NCBI RefSeq assembly: GCF_026167665.1
Contig: NZ_CP098740.1
Location: 5,270,001-5,334,000, forward strand
Reading direction: 5' to 3'
Source: Streptomyces drozdowiczii
GTDB lineage: Bacteria > Actinomycetota > Actinomycetes > Streptomycetales > Streptomycetaceae
Length of the DNA stretch: 64,000 bases
The position numbers were made by a program, and so were the translations under genes. The notes beneath the pieces were generated by a model. The model was not told where the DNA came from. It was given only the letters and a program-made list of their open reading frames with translations, and made no database searches. Positions 9,068-22,327 of the stretch are shown piece after piece (positions within the stretch are counted from its first letter, which is position 1; each line of letters starts with the position of its first letter).

Positions 9068-9948
9068 GCGCCGTCGATTTCGCTGCGGTACGGCATGGAG
9101 ACCGAGGCGCCCGGTTTCTGTACGCAGAGCGCGGCGGCGGCCGAGGCCCAGGCGACGGCCTGCGGGATCGGGCGCCCCTCGCCGAGCGCCACGGCGAGGG
9201 TGCCGACGAAGGTGTCCCCGGCGCCGGTGGTGTCGACGGCGGTCACGTCCGGGGCCGGGAAGTGGATGGTGCGGCTGCCCCGGGCCGCGTACAGGCTGCC
9301 CTTCGAGCCGAGCGTGATGAGCACCGCGGGGACCTGGCCGAGCAGGATCTCCGCCGCCGCGTGCGGGTCGTCGTAGCCGGACAGCTCCGCGGCCTCGTGC
9401 TCGTTGGGGACCAGCAGGTCGACGTGGTCCAGGAGTTCGGAGGGCAGCTCCTGTACGGGGGAGGGGGTGAGCACGGTCCGTACGCCCTGGGCGTGGCTGG
9501 CGCGGGCGCCCTCGATCACGGCGGACATCGGCAGCTCCAACTGGAGCAGCAGCAGGTCCGCCTCGGCGATGGCGGCCACCTCGCCCGGTCCGAGTGCGGT
9601 CATGGTGCCGTTGGCGCCGGGGATGACCACGATCGCGTTGGAGCCCTTGGCGTCGACCACGATGTGCGCGGTGCCGCTGGGGCCCTCGGCGGTGTGCAGC
9701 AGATCGGTGTCGACGCCGGAGTGCTCCAGGTTCTCCCGCATCCGTACGCCGTACTCGTCGTCGCCGACCGCGCCGATCATCAGCACGTCACCGCCCGCGC
9801 GGGATGCGGCGACGGCCTGGTTGGCGCCCTTGCCGCCGGGGATGGTGCGGAACTCCCGTCCGGTGACGGTCTGACCGCGCTCCGGGGCGCGGTCCACGTA
9901 GGCCACAAGATCCATATTGGTGCTGCCGAGCACCGCGATTCTGGTCAT
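9064..9948 (-). CDS. rbsK: Ribokinase (PfkB family)
   Basis: A 294-residue PfkB-family sugar kinase. It has GGKGANQA (38-45, substrate and lid region), the anion-hole and catalytic motif DTTGAGDTF near residue 245, and the PNEHEAAELSG segment typical of ribokinases. It should phosphorylate ribose to ribose 5-phosphate. It lies directly downstream of the ADP-ribosylglycohydrolase genes with an ATGA overlap at 9945-9948, so free ribose or a ribose derivative released by those hydrolases is a natural substrate (inference). There is no ribose transporter nearby. Confidence 0.9.
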   Translation of the reverse strand: MTRIAVLGSTNMDLVAYVDRAPERGQTVTGREFRTIPGGKGANQAVAASRAGGDVLMIGAVGDDEYGVRMRENLEHSGVDTDLLHTAEGPSGTAHIVVDAKGSNAIVVIPGANGTMTALGPGEVAAIAEADLLLLQLELPMSAVIEGARASHAQGVRTVLTPSPVQELPSELLDHVDLLVPNEHEAAELSGYDDPHAAAEILLGQVPAVLITLGSKGSLYAARGSRTIHFPAPDVTAVDTTGAGDTFVGTLAVALGEGRPIPQAVAWASAAAALCVQKPGASVSMPYRSEIDGA

Positions 9949-11324
9949 GGGCGGAGTGCCTCCTCGTGGGTGAGCCGGTGGGTCAGGGCGGCCAGGGTGT
10001 CGAAGCCGGTCCCGTCGAAACCGGGGACGGACGTGGCGAGCCGGTTCTTCAGCGGGGTGGTCCACCGGTCGGGCAGCGCGTCCGGCCGCCCGGCGAGCAG
10101 TCCGGCGAGCGAACCGGCGGTCGCGCCGTTGGAGTCGGTGTCCCAGCCGCCGGACACCGCCTTGCAGATGGAACCGGTGAAGTCGCCGTCGGCGTGGGTG
10201 AGGGCGGCGGCCAGCAGGGCCGCGTTGGGCAGCACATGCACCCAGTGATACCTGCCGTACGCCGCGTGCAGCCGGTCCACGACCGTATCGAAGTCCCGCT
10301 CCTCGCGGGCCGCCGCGATACCGTCCCGTACCGCCGCCGCGAACCGCGAGCGCGGCGGCACCACGCGCAGGCCGGTGGCCAGGCAGCCGTGCACATCGGT
10401 CTCGCCTGCGGCCGCCTCGGCCAGTGCCGCCGCCGTGAACATCGCGCCGTACACGCCGTTCCCGGTGTGGGTGAGGACCGCGTCGCGGTACGCCTGCTCC
10501 GCCGCGCCCGCCGGGTCGCCCGGCCGGGTCCAGCCGTGCACGTCGGCCCGGATCTGCGCGCCGATCCACTCCCGGAACGGGTTCCGGTGCCGGGCCGTGT
10601 CCGGCGGCTCGATGCCGTCGAGCAGATTGCGGTACGCGATCCGCTCGGCCGTGAACGTACGCCCCGCGGGCAGCTCGTCCAGCCACAGCTCGGCCAGGTC
10701 CCCCGTGGTGAACGAGGTGCCGTGACGCTGGATCAGCAGCAGCGCGAGCAGGGGGTGGTTGAGGTCGTCGTCCTCGGGCATCCCGTCGATGTTCTCGGCG
10801 AGCGAGGTGGGCGCGGAGCGCCGGTTCCACGGATAGGTGGCGGCCAGCGGGGCGGGCAGGCCCCGGGCGGTGAACCAGGTGTCCAGCGGCCAGTTGCCGG
10901 TGGCCCGGGCCAGGGCGCGGATGCCCTCCAGCGGCAGCTTCTCGACCGGTTTGCCCAGCAGGCAGCCGGCGGCGCGGCCCAGCCAGGCGGCGTGCAGCCG
11001 GTCCCGGCCGGCCGGCCGCACGTCCCGGTCGTGCGGCCACTGCGGGCAGGCGGCCCTGATCTCGGCCAGGCCGTCCGGCTCGTCACCGGCCAGCGGGGAC
11101 TCCATCAGGGCGAGTTCGTCCAGGAGCCGTTCGGCGACCGCGCGCAGCCCGGGCGGGGCGCCGGGGGACGAGGCTCCGGCGCGCTCCGGGGCGGGGGAGC
11201 CGCCGGCCTCGTACCACCGGCGGGCGATGTCGCGCGCGTCGCGGCCGTCCTCGGCGGCCTGCCGCAGCTCGTGGCCCACCAGGTCCTCCGGCTGCACCCA
11301 GGTCACCCGCACCGCCGTGGTCAC
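9945..11324 (-). CDS. ADP-ribosylglycohydrolase family protein 1
   Basis: A 459-residue protein with an N-terminal helical extension of about 110 residues, then an ADP-ribosyl-glycohydrolase (DraG/ARH) fold. It belongs to the subgroup with GRAAGCLLGKPVE (116-128) where classical members have GDALG. It keeps an acidic EDDDLNHP metal motif near 183 and a full C-terminal GGWDTDSNGATAG motif, so both halves of the dinuclear site can form. Members hydrolyse ADP-ribosyl or related N-/O-ribosyl bonds; the target here is unknown. The GTG 11324 start overlaps the upstream stop by four bases. In-frame reading continues further upstream but is shadow sequence. Confidence 0.85.
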   Translation of the reverse strand: MTTAVRVTWVQPEDLVGHELRQAAEDGRDARDIARRWYEAGGSPAPERAGASSPGAPPGLRAVAERLLDELALMESPLAGDEPDGLAEIRAACPQWPHDRDVRPAGRDRLHAAWLGRAAGCLLGKPVEKLPLEGIRALARATGNWPLDTWFTARGLPAPLAATYPWNRRSAPTSLAENIDGMPEDDDLNHPLLALLLIQRHGTSFTTGDLAELWLDELPAGRTFTAERIAYRNLLDGIEPPDTARHRNPFREWIGAQIRADVHGWTRPGDPAGAAEQAYRDAVLTHTGNGVYGAMFTAAALAEAAAGETDVHGCLATGLRVVPPRSRFAAAVRDGIAAAREERDFDTVVDRLHAAYGRYHWVHVLPNAALLAAALTHADGDFTGSICKAVSGGWDTDSNGATAGSLAGLLAGRPDALPDRWTTPLKNRLATSVPGFDGTGFDTLAALTHRLTHEEALRP

Positions 11325-12523
11325 GGGGTGCCCGCCAGCGCGGCGAAGGCGGCCTCGTGGGCCCGGCGGGCGGCGGTGTCCCGGGCGAACGCCTCGCGGG
11401 CCACCTCGGCCAGGGTCCGGGCCGGGGCGCGCAGATCGAGGCGGCTGGCCTCCGCGACGGTGGCCGCCCAGTCGGCGGGGACGGCGCTCTCGCCGTGCAG
11501 GGCGCCCGCGAGCGCGCCGCTCATGGTGGCGATCGAGTCGCAGTCGCGGCCGTAGTTGACCGAGCCGAGCACCGACTGCCGGTAGTCCCCGTCGGCGGCG
11601 AGCAGCATGCCGAGGGCGACCGGCAGTTCCTCGATGGCGTGCAGCCGGGACGGGCGGCGGGCGCCGAGCGAGGGCGCGCGGTAGTCCGGGCCGACGGTGT
11701 CGAAGGGGGCGACGGCCGCGCGCAGCGGGACGAGCGCCGACTCGACGTCCCGGTGGCGGGATGCCGCCTCGCAGACGGCCTCGATCGCGGCGCGGGTACC
11801 GTCCTTGGCGAGGGCCAGGCACGCCTCCACGACCGTGGCGGGCGTCGCCCCGGGCGCGCAGGCCGCGGCGACCCCGGCCGCGAAGACGCCCGCCGCCTCC
11901 CTGCCGTAACTCGACTGGTGGGCGCCCGCGACGTCGATCGCCTCGGCGTACGCCGCCCGCGGATGGGCGGCGTTCACCAGACCGACCGGGGCCATGTACA
12001 TCGCCGCCCCGCAGTTGACGATGTTTCCGGAGCCCGCCTCACGCGGGTCGACGTGCCCGTAGTGCAGCCGGGCGACGATCCACTTCTCCGCGAGGAAGAC
12101 CCGCTGGAGCGGCAGCGCCTCGGCCTCCAGCTCGGGAATCCAGCGCGGTTCGCCGATCATCTCCGGTACGAGGTGGTCGGCGACCGCGTACGCGTCGAGG
12201 TGGCCGCGCACCTTCCCGTACACCCGGACCAGCGCGTGCGTCATCAGGGTGTCGTCGGTGACGTGCCCATCGCCCTTGTGGTACGGGGCGATCGGGCGGG
12301 CGGTCCGCCAGTCGTCGCCGTCCCAGGGGCCGACGATCCCGGTGATCCGGCCGCCGTGCCGGGCCGTGATCTGCTCCGGGGAGCGGCCCTCGACCGGGCC
12401 GCCCAGCGCGTCGCCGACGGCGGCCCCGACGAGGGCGCCGGCGATCCGGTCATCGAGCGTGGGCGTCGTGGCTGTCGTGGGGGAGGGGGACGTCGTGGGC
12501 GCCAGGGGCACGGTGGAAGTCAT
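11321..12523 (-). CDS. ADP-ribosylglycohydrolase family protein 2
   Basis: A 400-residue ARH-fold protein with all classical motifs: GAAVGDALGGPVEG (33-46), TDDTLM (89-94) and C-terminal NYGRDCDSIATMSGAL, which together hold the two catalytic metal ions. It is therefore likely an active hydrolase, on protein ADP-ribose, ADP-ribose derivatives or a nucleoside-like bond. ATG 12523 is preferred to GTG 12538 because it makes an ATGA overlap with the corrected end of the upstream paralogue, matching every other junction of this operon. A Thr/Pro/Ser-rich segment of about 22 residues precedes the domain. Confidence 0.87.
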   Translation of the reverse strand: MTSTVPLAPTTSPSPTTATTPTLDDRIAGALVGAAVGDALGGPVEGRSPEQITARHGGRITGIVGPWDGDDWRTARPIAPYHKGDGHVTDDTLMTHALVRVYGKVRGHLDAYAVADHLVPEMIGEPRWIPELEAEALPLQRVFLAEKWIVARLHYGHVDPREAGSGNIVNCGAAMYMAPVGLVNAAHPRAAYAEAIDVAGAHQSSYGREAAGVFAAGVAAACAPGATPATVVEACLALAKDGTRAAIEAVCEAASRHRDVESALVPLRAAVAPFDTVGPDYRAPSLGARRPSRLHAIEELPVALGMLLAADGDYRQSVLGSVNYGRDCDSIATMSGALAGALHGESAVPADWAATVAEASRLDLRAPARTLAEVAREAFARDTAARRAHEAAFAALAGTP

Positions 12524-13682
12524 GTCCGAATTGTCCACCCGTGGGGGCCGGTTCCGTGGCTGCCAGCCGCCCGGCGAGTTCCAGCAGATCCGTCCCGGCG
12601 AACCGGGGCAGTGCGCAGCCGGCCAGGGTCCGGCAGGTCTCGCGCCAGCCGTCGGGCACGGAGCCGATGGTCCCCAGCGCCCCGGTGAGCGCCCCGGCCA
12701 GGGCGGGTGCGGAGTCCGCGACCCGGGACAGGCAGGCCGCCGCGGGCACGGCCTGCGCGATGTCGCCCCGCGACGCGGTGGCCAGGGCGAGGGCGACCGG
12801 TACGGTTTCGGCGGCGGCGATCCCGTAGCTGTAGACGTGGTCCACGATCTGGTGCTCCAGGACCGGGACGAGCGCGAAGGCCCCGGCCCGTTCCCCGGCG
12901 AACTCCCGGGCGATCCGCACCGCGTGGGCCGCGTTGCGGGCGATCTCGGTGCCGTCCGGGAGCTGGGCGAGCGCGGCGGTCACCGCCGTGTCCACGTCCG
13001 CCCCGCCCAGCGCCTCGGCGCTCGCGGCGGCCATCGCCCGCGCCCCGTGCACCCCGTCGCCGTCCTGCGTGAAGCGCGCGTCGAACTCCGCGAGTTCCGC
13101 CGCCGCGTGCGGGTCGCCCGGGTGGACGACCGCCAGCACGGCCGCCCGTACGCACGCCGCGTCGTCGAAGTAGTGCGGGTTGTCGTGCCCGGTGGCGGGC
13201 GGCCGCAGCCCGGCCGCGAGGTTCCCGAGCCCGGCCCGCACCGAGATCCGTGCCCGCAGGGGCAGCACGGCCGCCTCCACCTCGGTCGCGCGCGCCGCGG
13301 CGGCGGCGACCTCGGCGGCGAGGGAGTTCCAGGCCCCGGCGACGGCGGCGCGGACGTGGGCGTCGCGCGGTGCGGTGCCGGCGCCCGCCCCGGCCCGGGC
13401 CCGCCCGGCCGCCGCCAGCACGGTCCCCGCCGCGAACGCCGCCCACTCGGCGTCGTCCGACGGCCCGAGCCGCAGCGGCTCGGGCGGCTGGTTGAGCGCG
13501 ATGGGCACGGGGAGCGTGGTCGTCGCGTTCTGCTCGGCGAAGGTGTCCAGCTCCCGGGTCAGCCGCCGGGTCCACTCCGGCATCCGCGCCGCCCGGTGCC
13601 GGGCCGCGGGCCAGCCGGCGGCGTCCCCGGCGGCCAGCCCGATGAGCAGCCCTTCGACGCGGGCGCGCCGGGTGCCGCTCAT
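12520..13682 (-). CDS. ADP-ribosylglycohydrolase family protein 3 (degenerate metal site; frameshift near its end)
   Basis: An ARH-fold paralogue beginning MSGTRRARVEGLLIGLAAGD. It keeps the N-terminal GD motif and an SDDAEW acidic pair. In the C-terminal motif, where paralogues have GRDxDS/T, it reads LSRVADSAPALAGAL, so the first metal-ligand Asp is Val. Catalysis may be impaired or altered, or it may be a partner subunit. As sequenced the frame runs on to 12450, overlapping the next gene by 74 bases. Adding one base to the G run at 12543-12547 (+ strand) ends it at 12520 with the residues HGWTIRT and an ATGA overlap, giving 387 residues. I take 12520 as the true end. Confidence 0.75.
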
Positions 13683-14770
13683 CGCCGCACCGCCCCTTCG
13701 CCACCGGGTTCTCCGTCCGCCGCCCCCGCCACCAGCAGGTCCGCCACGTCCGCTACGTGGTATCCCCGCATCGACGGCAGGCAGCTGCCGCGTACCGGGC
13801 CGATCGCGTCCGTCCAGAGGCGGGGGATCGCCGACGCGCCGTGCAGGGCGCCGGAGAGGGCACCCGCCACCGCGGCCGTCGTGTCGGCGTCGCGGCCCAT
13901 GTTGACCGCCATCAGCACCGCCGTACGGAAGTCGCCGCGCGCCGCCGCGAACGCGCCGAAGGCGAGGCCGACCGCCTCCGGGGCCAGGTCCGTCCAGGGG
14001 TAGCCGCCGACCACGACGGCCGAGCGGACCGCGCGTTCGCCGGTGAGGCGGTCGGGGTACGGGCGCTGGGCCGCCGTCACCGCGCGGCGCAGGGAGCGGG
14101 CCGTCCAGGAGTCCATGGGGACGACCGAGAGCGCGGCGGCGATCACCGAGGTGACCGAGGCGCCGGTCATCGCGGCGGCCACCCCGGCGGCCACCGCCTG
14201 GCCGCCGTAGATGCCCTCGCCCTCGTGGCTGACCCGGCCGTCGACCGCGACCAGCCGGGCCGCCTCGGCGGGGCGGCCGGCCGCGAAGACGCCGAAGGGC
14301 GCGGCCCGCATCGCCAGGCCGTCGCTCCAGGCGTGCCGGTGCTGGGCGGAGATCGGCGCGGCCAGGCCCCGGCGCAGGTTCTCCAGCGTGCCGCGCTCGC
14401 TGAAGCCCGCGCCCCGGAACGGCCCCTCGTCCAGGTCGGCGATCCACAGCCGCCAGGCCCGTTCGACATCGGTGACGGTGAGCTCCGAGCCGTGCCGGGC
14501 CAGCAGCAGCCCGGAGAAGATCGCGTACTCCGTGTCGTCGGTGCCCGCCGGGTCGTCGCTGACGAAGCCCTCGATCCGGCCCCAGCGGCGGCGGATCTCG
14601 GAGGGCCGCATGTTCTCCGCCGGGGCGCCGAGCGCGTCCCCGACCGCGAGGCCGAGCATCGCGCCCCGGCCTCGGTCGCGGGGCCCGCCCGGGGCCGGTT
14701 CGTCCGGAGGCGGTGCCGTCTGTGTGCCGCCCGCCCGCGGCGCCGTCGGATTTCCTGCGACCGTCTCCAT
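13679..14770 (-). CDS. ADP-ribosylglycohydrolase family protein 4
   Basis: A 363-residue ARH-fold protein and the first gene of the seven-gene operon. Motifs are complete: GLAVGDALGAPAENM (40-54), TDDTEY (77-82) and NMGRDADTTAAVAGAL near the C-terminus. ATG 14770 is chosen over an in-frame ATG at 14857 because the product then starts METVAGNPT with a short disordered leader before the domain; the longer form is possible. The stop overlaps paralogue 3 by ATGA. Its target bond is unknown. Confidence 0.85.
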   Translation of the reverse strand: METVAGNPTAPRAGGTQTAPPPDEPAPGGPRDRGRGAMLGLAVGDALGAPAENMRPSEIRRRWGRIEGFVSDDPAGTDDTEYAIFSGLLLARHGSELTVTDVERAWRLWIADLDEGPFRGAGFSERGTLENLRRGLAAPISAQHRHAWSDGLAMRAAPFGVFAAGRPAEAARLVAVDGRVSHEGEGIYGGQAVAAGVAAAMTGASVTSVIAAALSVVPMDSWTARSLRRAVTAAQRPYPDRLTGERAVRSAVVVGGYPWTDLAPEAVGLAFGAFAAARGDFRTAVLMAVNMGRDADTTAAVAGALSGALHGASAIPRLWTDAIGPVRGSCLPSMRGYHVADVADLLVAGAADGEPGGEGAVRR

Positions 14771-15051
14771 CGCGTCGACCCTTCGCTCGTACCGAGCCAG
14801 TACTCGTGCCTGTGGGATCCGTTCCACGCGGAGCCGCGACGAAGGCCGGTTATCCACACAAAAGGGCCACTCGGATGAAACCCTCCGGACAGCAAGGGAA
14901 GCCGTACCTATCCGGTTACGCAGGGTGGTAAGTACGGCCTGCCTTGCTGGCAGGAGCGATTTTTCGTGCGTATTTTCGATGGTGTCGAGCGGGGGCGGGC
15001 GGGCAGGAGGCCCGTCTCCGGAACACCCGGATCAGGGGAGAGGGATAAGCC
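14771..15051. promoter_or_regulatory. Divergent intergenic region, ARH operon / VIT1 gene
   Basis: This 281-base gap holds no credible gene. It should contain both promoters. A small hairpin CCTGCC-TTGCT-GGCAGG (14938-14954) followed by AGCGATTTTT resembles a short terminator or an operator on the VIT1 side. GGGGAGAGGG just before GTG 15052 is the ribosome site. No confident -35/-10 pair was resolved. Confidence 0.4.
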
Positions 15052-15786
15052 GTGGCCATCATCGAGACGGACGCCGTACTGCACGAGGCGCACCGGGACA
15101 ACCACACCCACCGTGACGTCAACGGCGGCTGGCTGCGTCCCGCGGTCTTCGGTGCGATGGACGGCCTCGTCTCCAACCTGGCCCTGATGACCGGCGTCGC
15201 CGGCGGCGACGTCTCGCACCGCACCATCGTGATCACCGGCCTCGCCGGACTGGCCGCCGGCGCCTTCTCCATGGCGGCCGGTGAGTACACCTCCGTCGCG
15301 TCCCAGCGCGAGCTGGTCGAGGCCGAGCTGGACGTCGAGCGGCGCGAGCTGCGCAAGCACCCCGTGGACGAGGAGCGGGAGCTCGCCGCGCTCTACGTCT
15401 CCCGGGGCGTCGAGCCCCCGCTCGCCCGCGAGGTCGCCCGCCAGCTCTCCCGCGACCCGGAGCAGGCCCTGGAGATACACGCCCGCGAGGAGCTGGGCAT
15501 CGACCCGGGCGACCTGCCGTCGCCCCTGGTCGCCGCCTTCTCCTCGTTCGGCGCCTTCGCGCTGGGCGCCCTGCTGCCCGTGCTGCCGTTCCTGCTGGGG
15601 GCGAGCGCGCTGTGGCCGGCCGTGCTGCTGGCGCTCGCCGGACTGTTCGGCTGCGGCGCCGTCGTGGCCCGGGTGACCGCCCGCAGCTGGTGGTTCAGCG
15701 GACTGCGCCAGCTGGCCCTGGGCGGCGCTGCCGCCGCGATCACGTACGGCCTGGGCGCCCTGTTCGGCGTGGCGGTAGGCGGCTGA
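15052..15786 (+). CDS. VIT1/CCC1 family metal transporter
   Basis: A 244-residue membrane protein of the vacuolar iron transporter family, which moves Fe2+ or Mn2+ out of the cytosol, probably in exchange for protons. Two membrane segments lie near 30-48 and 57-77, with the family segment FGAMDGLVSNLALMTG. A cytosolic Glu-rich metal-binding helical domain follows (about 80-150; REVARQLSRDPEQALE), then three more segments. GTG 15052 follows a purine-rich site. It is a single-gene unit, closed by a 16-bp hairpin. Confidence 0.88.
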   Translation: MAIIETDAVLHEAHRDNHTHRDVNGGWLRPAVFGAMDGLVSNLALMTGVAGGDVSHRTIVITGLAGLAAGAFSMAAGEYTSVASQRELVEAELDVERRELRKHPVDEERELAALYVSRGVEPPLAREVARQLSRDPEQALEIHAREELGIDPGDLPSPLVAAFSSFGAFALGALLPVLPFLLGASALWPAVLLALAGLFGCGAVVARVTARSWWFSGLRQLALGGAAAAITYGLGALFGVAVGG

Positions 15787-15800
15787 CCCCGCCTGCTTCG

Positions 15801-15843
15801 TACGCGTAACGGGCCGGTTCACGCAATCGGCCCGTTACGCGTA
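15801..15843 (+). terminator. Long hairpin after the VIT1 gene
   Basis: A 16-bp perfect stem (TACGCGTAACGGGCCG / CGGCCCGTTACGCGTA) with an 11-base loop, starting 14 bases after the stop. Confidence 0.8.
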
Positions 15844-16197
15844 TGCCATGCGTGTGACGTACGTCTTGGCCCGCGCCCCTGGGCACGGCCGCACCGCGCA
15901 CCGTAAAATGAGTCCCTATGCAGGGCTGCACATAAGTAGCCACTACCCGGCGGTTTCGTTTTCTCCGCCACCGGGCATGAGCCGTAGACACCGCAGGCAA
16001 CGACGCCTGCTCTCCGCGTCTCCCGGGCGCCGATCCTCCGACAGCGACCCACTCCACCGTCGTCGACGGTGTCCGCATGTTGGAATGGTTCATCCGCTTT
16101 TTGAGAAGCGCCCCATCATGTAATCTGCACGAAATTTCGCAGAGGGCCAACGTCGTCCCTCGGCACTGCATATGCCACGACGACGACGGGAGAGCCG
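15844..16197 (+). promoter_or_regulatory. gltB upstream region
   Basis: About 350 bases without a supported gene. Small open frames here lack ribosome sites. Near the gltB side the sequence is less GC-rich, with TTGAGA, TAATCT and a perfect CGAAATTTCG palindrome at 16130-16139 about 60 bases before the start, a plausible operator or promoter zone. GGGAGAG precedes ATG 16198. Confidence 0.35.
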
Positions 16198-20748
<4,551 letters not shown>

Positions 20749-20756
<8 letters not shown>

Positions 20757-22209
20757 CCCCAAGGGCTTCCTGACCACCGGCCGCGAGGTCGCGCAGACCC
20801 GCCCGGCCGGCGAGCGCGTCAAGGACTGGAACGAGGTCTACGTTCCCGGCTCGCTGCTCCCGATCATCAGCAAGCAGGCCGGCCGCTGCATGGACTGCGG
20901 CATCCCGTTCTGCCACAACGGCTGCCCGCTCGGAAACCTCATCCCCGAGTGGAACGACTACGCCTACCGCGAGGACTGGGCCGCCGCCTCCGAGCGGCTG
21001 CACGCCACGAACAACTTCCCGGAGTTCACCGGGCGGCTGTGCCCGGCGCCCTGCGAGTCGGCGTGCGTGCTCGGCATCAACCAGCCGGCCGTCACCATCA
21101 AGAACGTCGAGGTCTCGATCATCGACAAGGCGTGGGGCAACGGTGACGTGACCCCGCAGCCGCCGGAGCGCCTGTCCGGCAAGACCGTCGCCGTCATCGG
21201 CTCGGGCCCGGCCGGCCTCGCCGCCGCCCAGCAGCTGACCCGGGCCGGTCACACGGTCGCCGTCTACGAGCGCGCGGACCGCATCGGGGGCCTCCTCCGG
21301 TACGGCATCCCCGAGTTCAAGATGGAGAAGTCGCACATCAACCGCCGCATCGAGCAGATGCGCGCGGAGGGCACCAAGTTCCGCACCGAGACCGAGATCG
21401 GCCGGGACATCGACGCCGCGAAGCTGCGCCGCCGCTACGACGCCGTGGTCATCGCCGCCGGTGCCACCGTCTCGCGCGACCTGCCCGTCCCGGGCCGGGA
21501 GCTGAACGGCGTGCACTACGCGATGGAGTACCTGCCGCTCGCCAACAAGGTGCAGGAGGGCGACCTGACGGTCTCCCCGATCACCGCCGAGGGCAAGCAC
21601 GTCGTCGTCATCGGCGGCGGCGACACCGGCGCCGACTGCGTCGGCACCGCGCACCGCCAGGGCGCCCTCTCCGTCACCCAGCTGGAGATCATGCCCCGGC
21701 CGGGCGAGGAGCGGAACGCCAACCAGCCCTGGCCGACCTTCCCCATGCTCTACAAGGTCACCTCCGCGCACGAGGAGGGCGGCGAGCGGGTCTACTCCGT
21801 CTCGACCACCCACTTCGAGGGCGACGAGGACGGCAACGTCCAGGCCCTCCACCTGGTCGAGGTGGAGTTCAAGGACGGTAAGCTGGAGCAGAAGCCCGGC
21901 ACCGAGCGGGTCATCCCCGCGCAGCTGGTCACGCTCGCGATGGGCTTCACCGGCACCGACCAGGCCAACGGTCTGGTCCAGCAGTTCGGCCTGGAGCTCG
22001 ACGAGCGCGGCAACATCGCCCGCGACCAGGACTACGCGACCAACGTCGACGGCGTCTTCGTCGCCGGTGACGCGGGCCGCGGCCAGTCCCTCATCGTGTG
22101 GGCCATCGCCGAGGGCCGCTCCGCGGCACGCGGTGTGGACCGCTTCCTGACCGGAGCCAGCGCCCTGCCGGCCCCGATCCGCCCGACGGACCGTGCCCTG
22201 ACGGTCTGA
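20749..22209 (+). CDS. gltD: Glutamate synthase small subunit
   Basis: A 486-residue flavin/iron-sulfur subunit that passes electrons from NADPH to GltB. The N-terminus carries two clusters of cysteines for 4Fe-4S centres ([14 protein letters not shown] and CPAPCESAC). An FAD-binding [13 protein letters not shown] and an NADPH-binding [12 protein letters not shown] follow, and the family-typical [13 protein letters not shown] ends the fold. It starts eight bases inside gltB, so the two are translationally coupled. A strong hairpin follows. Confidence 0.96.
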
Positions 22210-22253
22210 TACGGCACCCAGACGTCCCGCACAACGGCGTGCGGAACTGAACG

Positions 22254-22295
22254 CGGCGCCTGCCCGTCCCCGACCGGACGATTCGGCAGGCGCCG
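22254..22295 (+). terminator. Terminator after gltBD
   Basis: An 11-bp perfect stem (CGGCGCCTGCC / GGCAGGCGCCG) with a 20-base loop lies between the convergent gltD and transporter genes. It could serve both strands. Confidence 0.72.
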
Positions 22296-22327
22296 TGGCG
22301 CGTCCTGGGACAGGTGGCGCCGGGGGC

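Noticed and set aside
15848..16123. Short plus-strand frame before gltB as a leader peptide
   Set aside because: No ribosome site, arginine-rich random-looking product and no attenuator structure after it.
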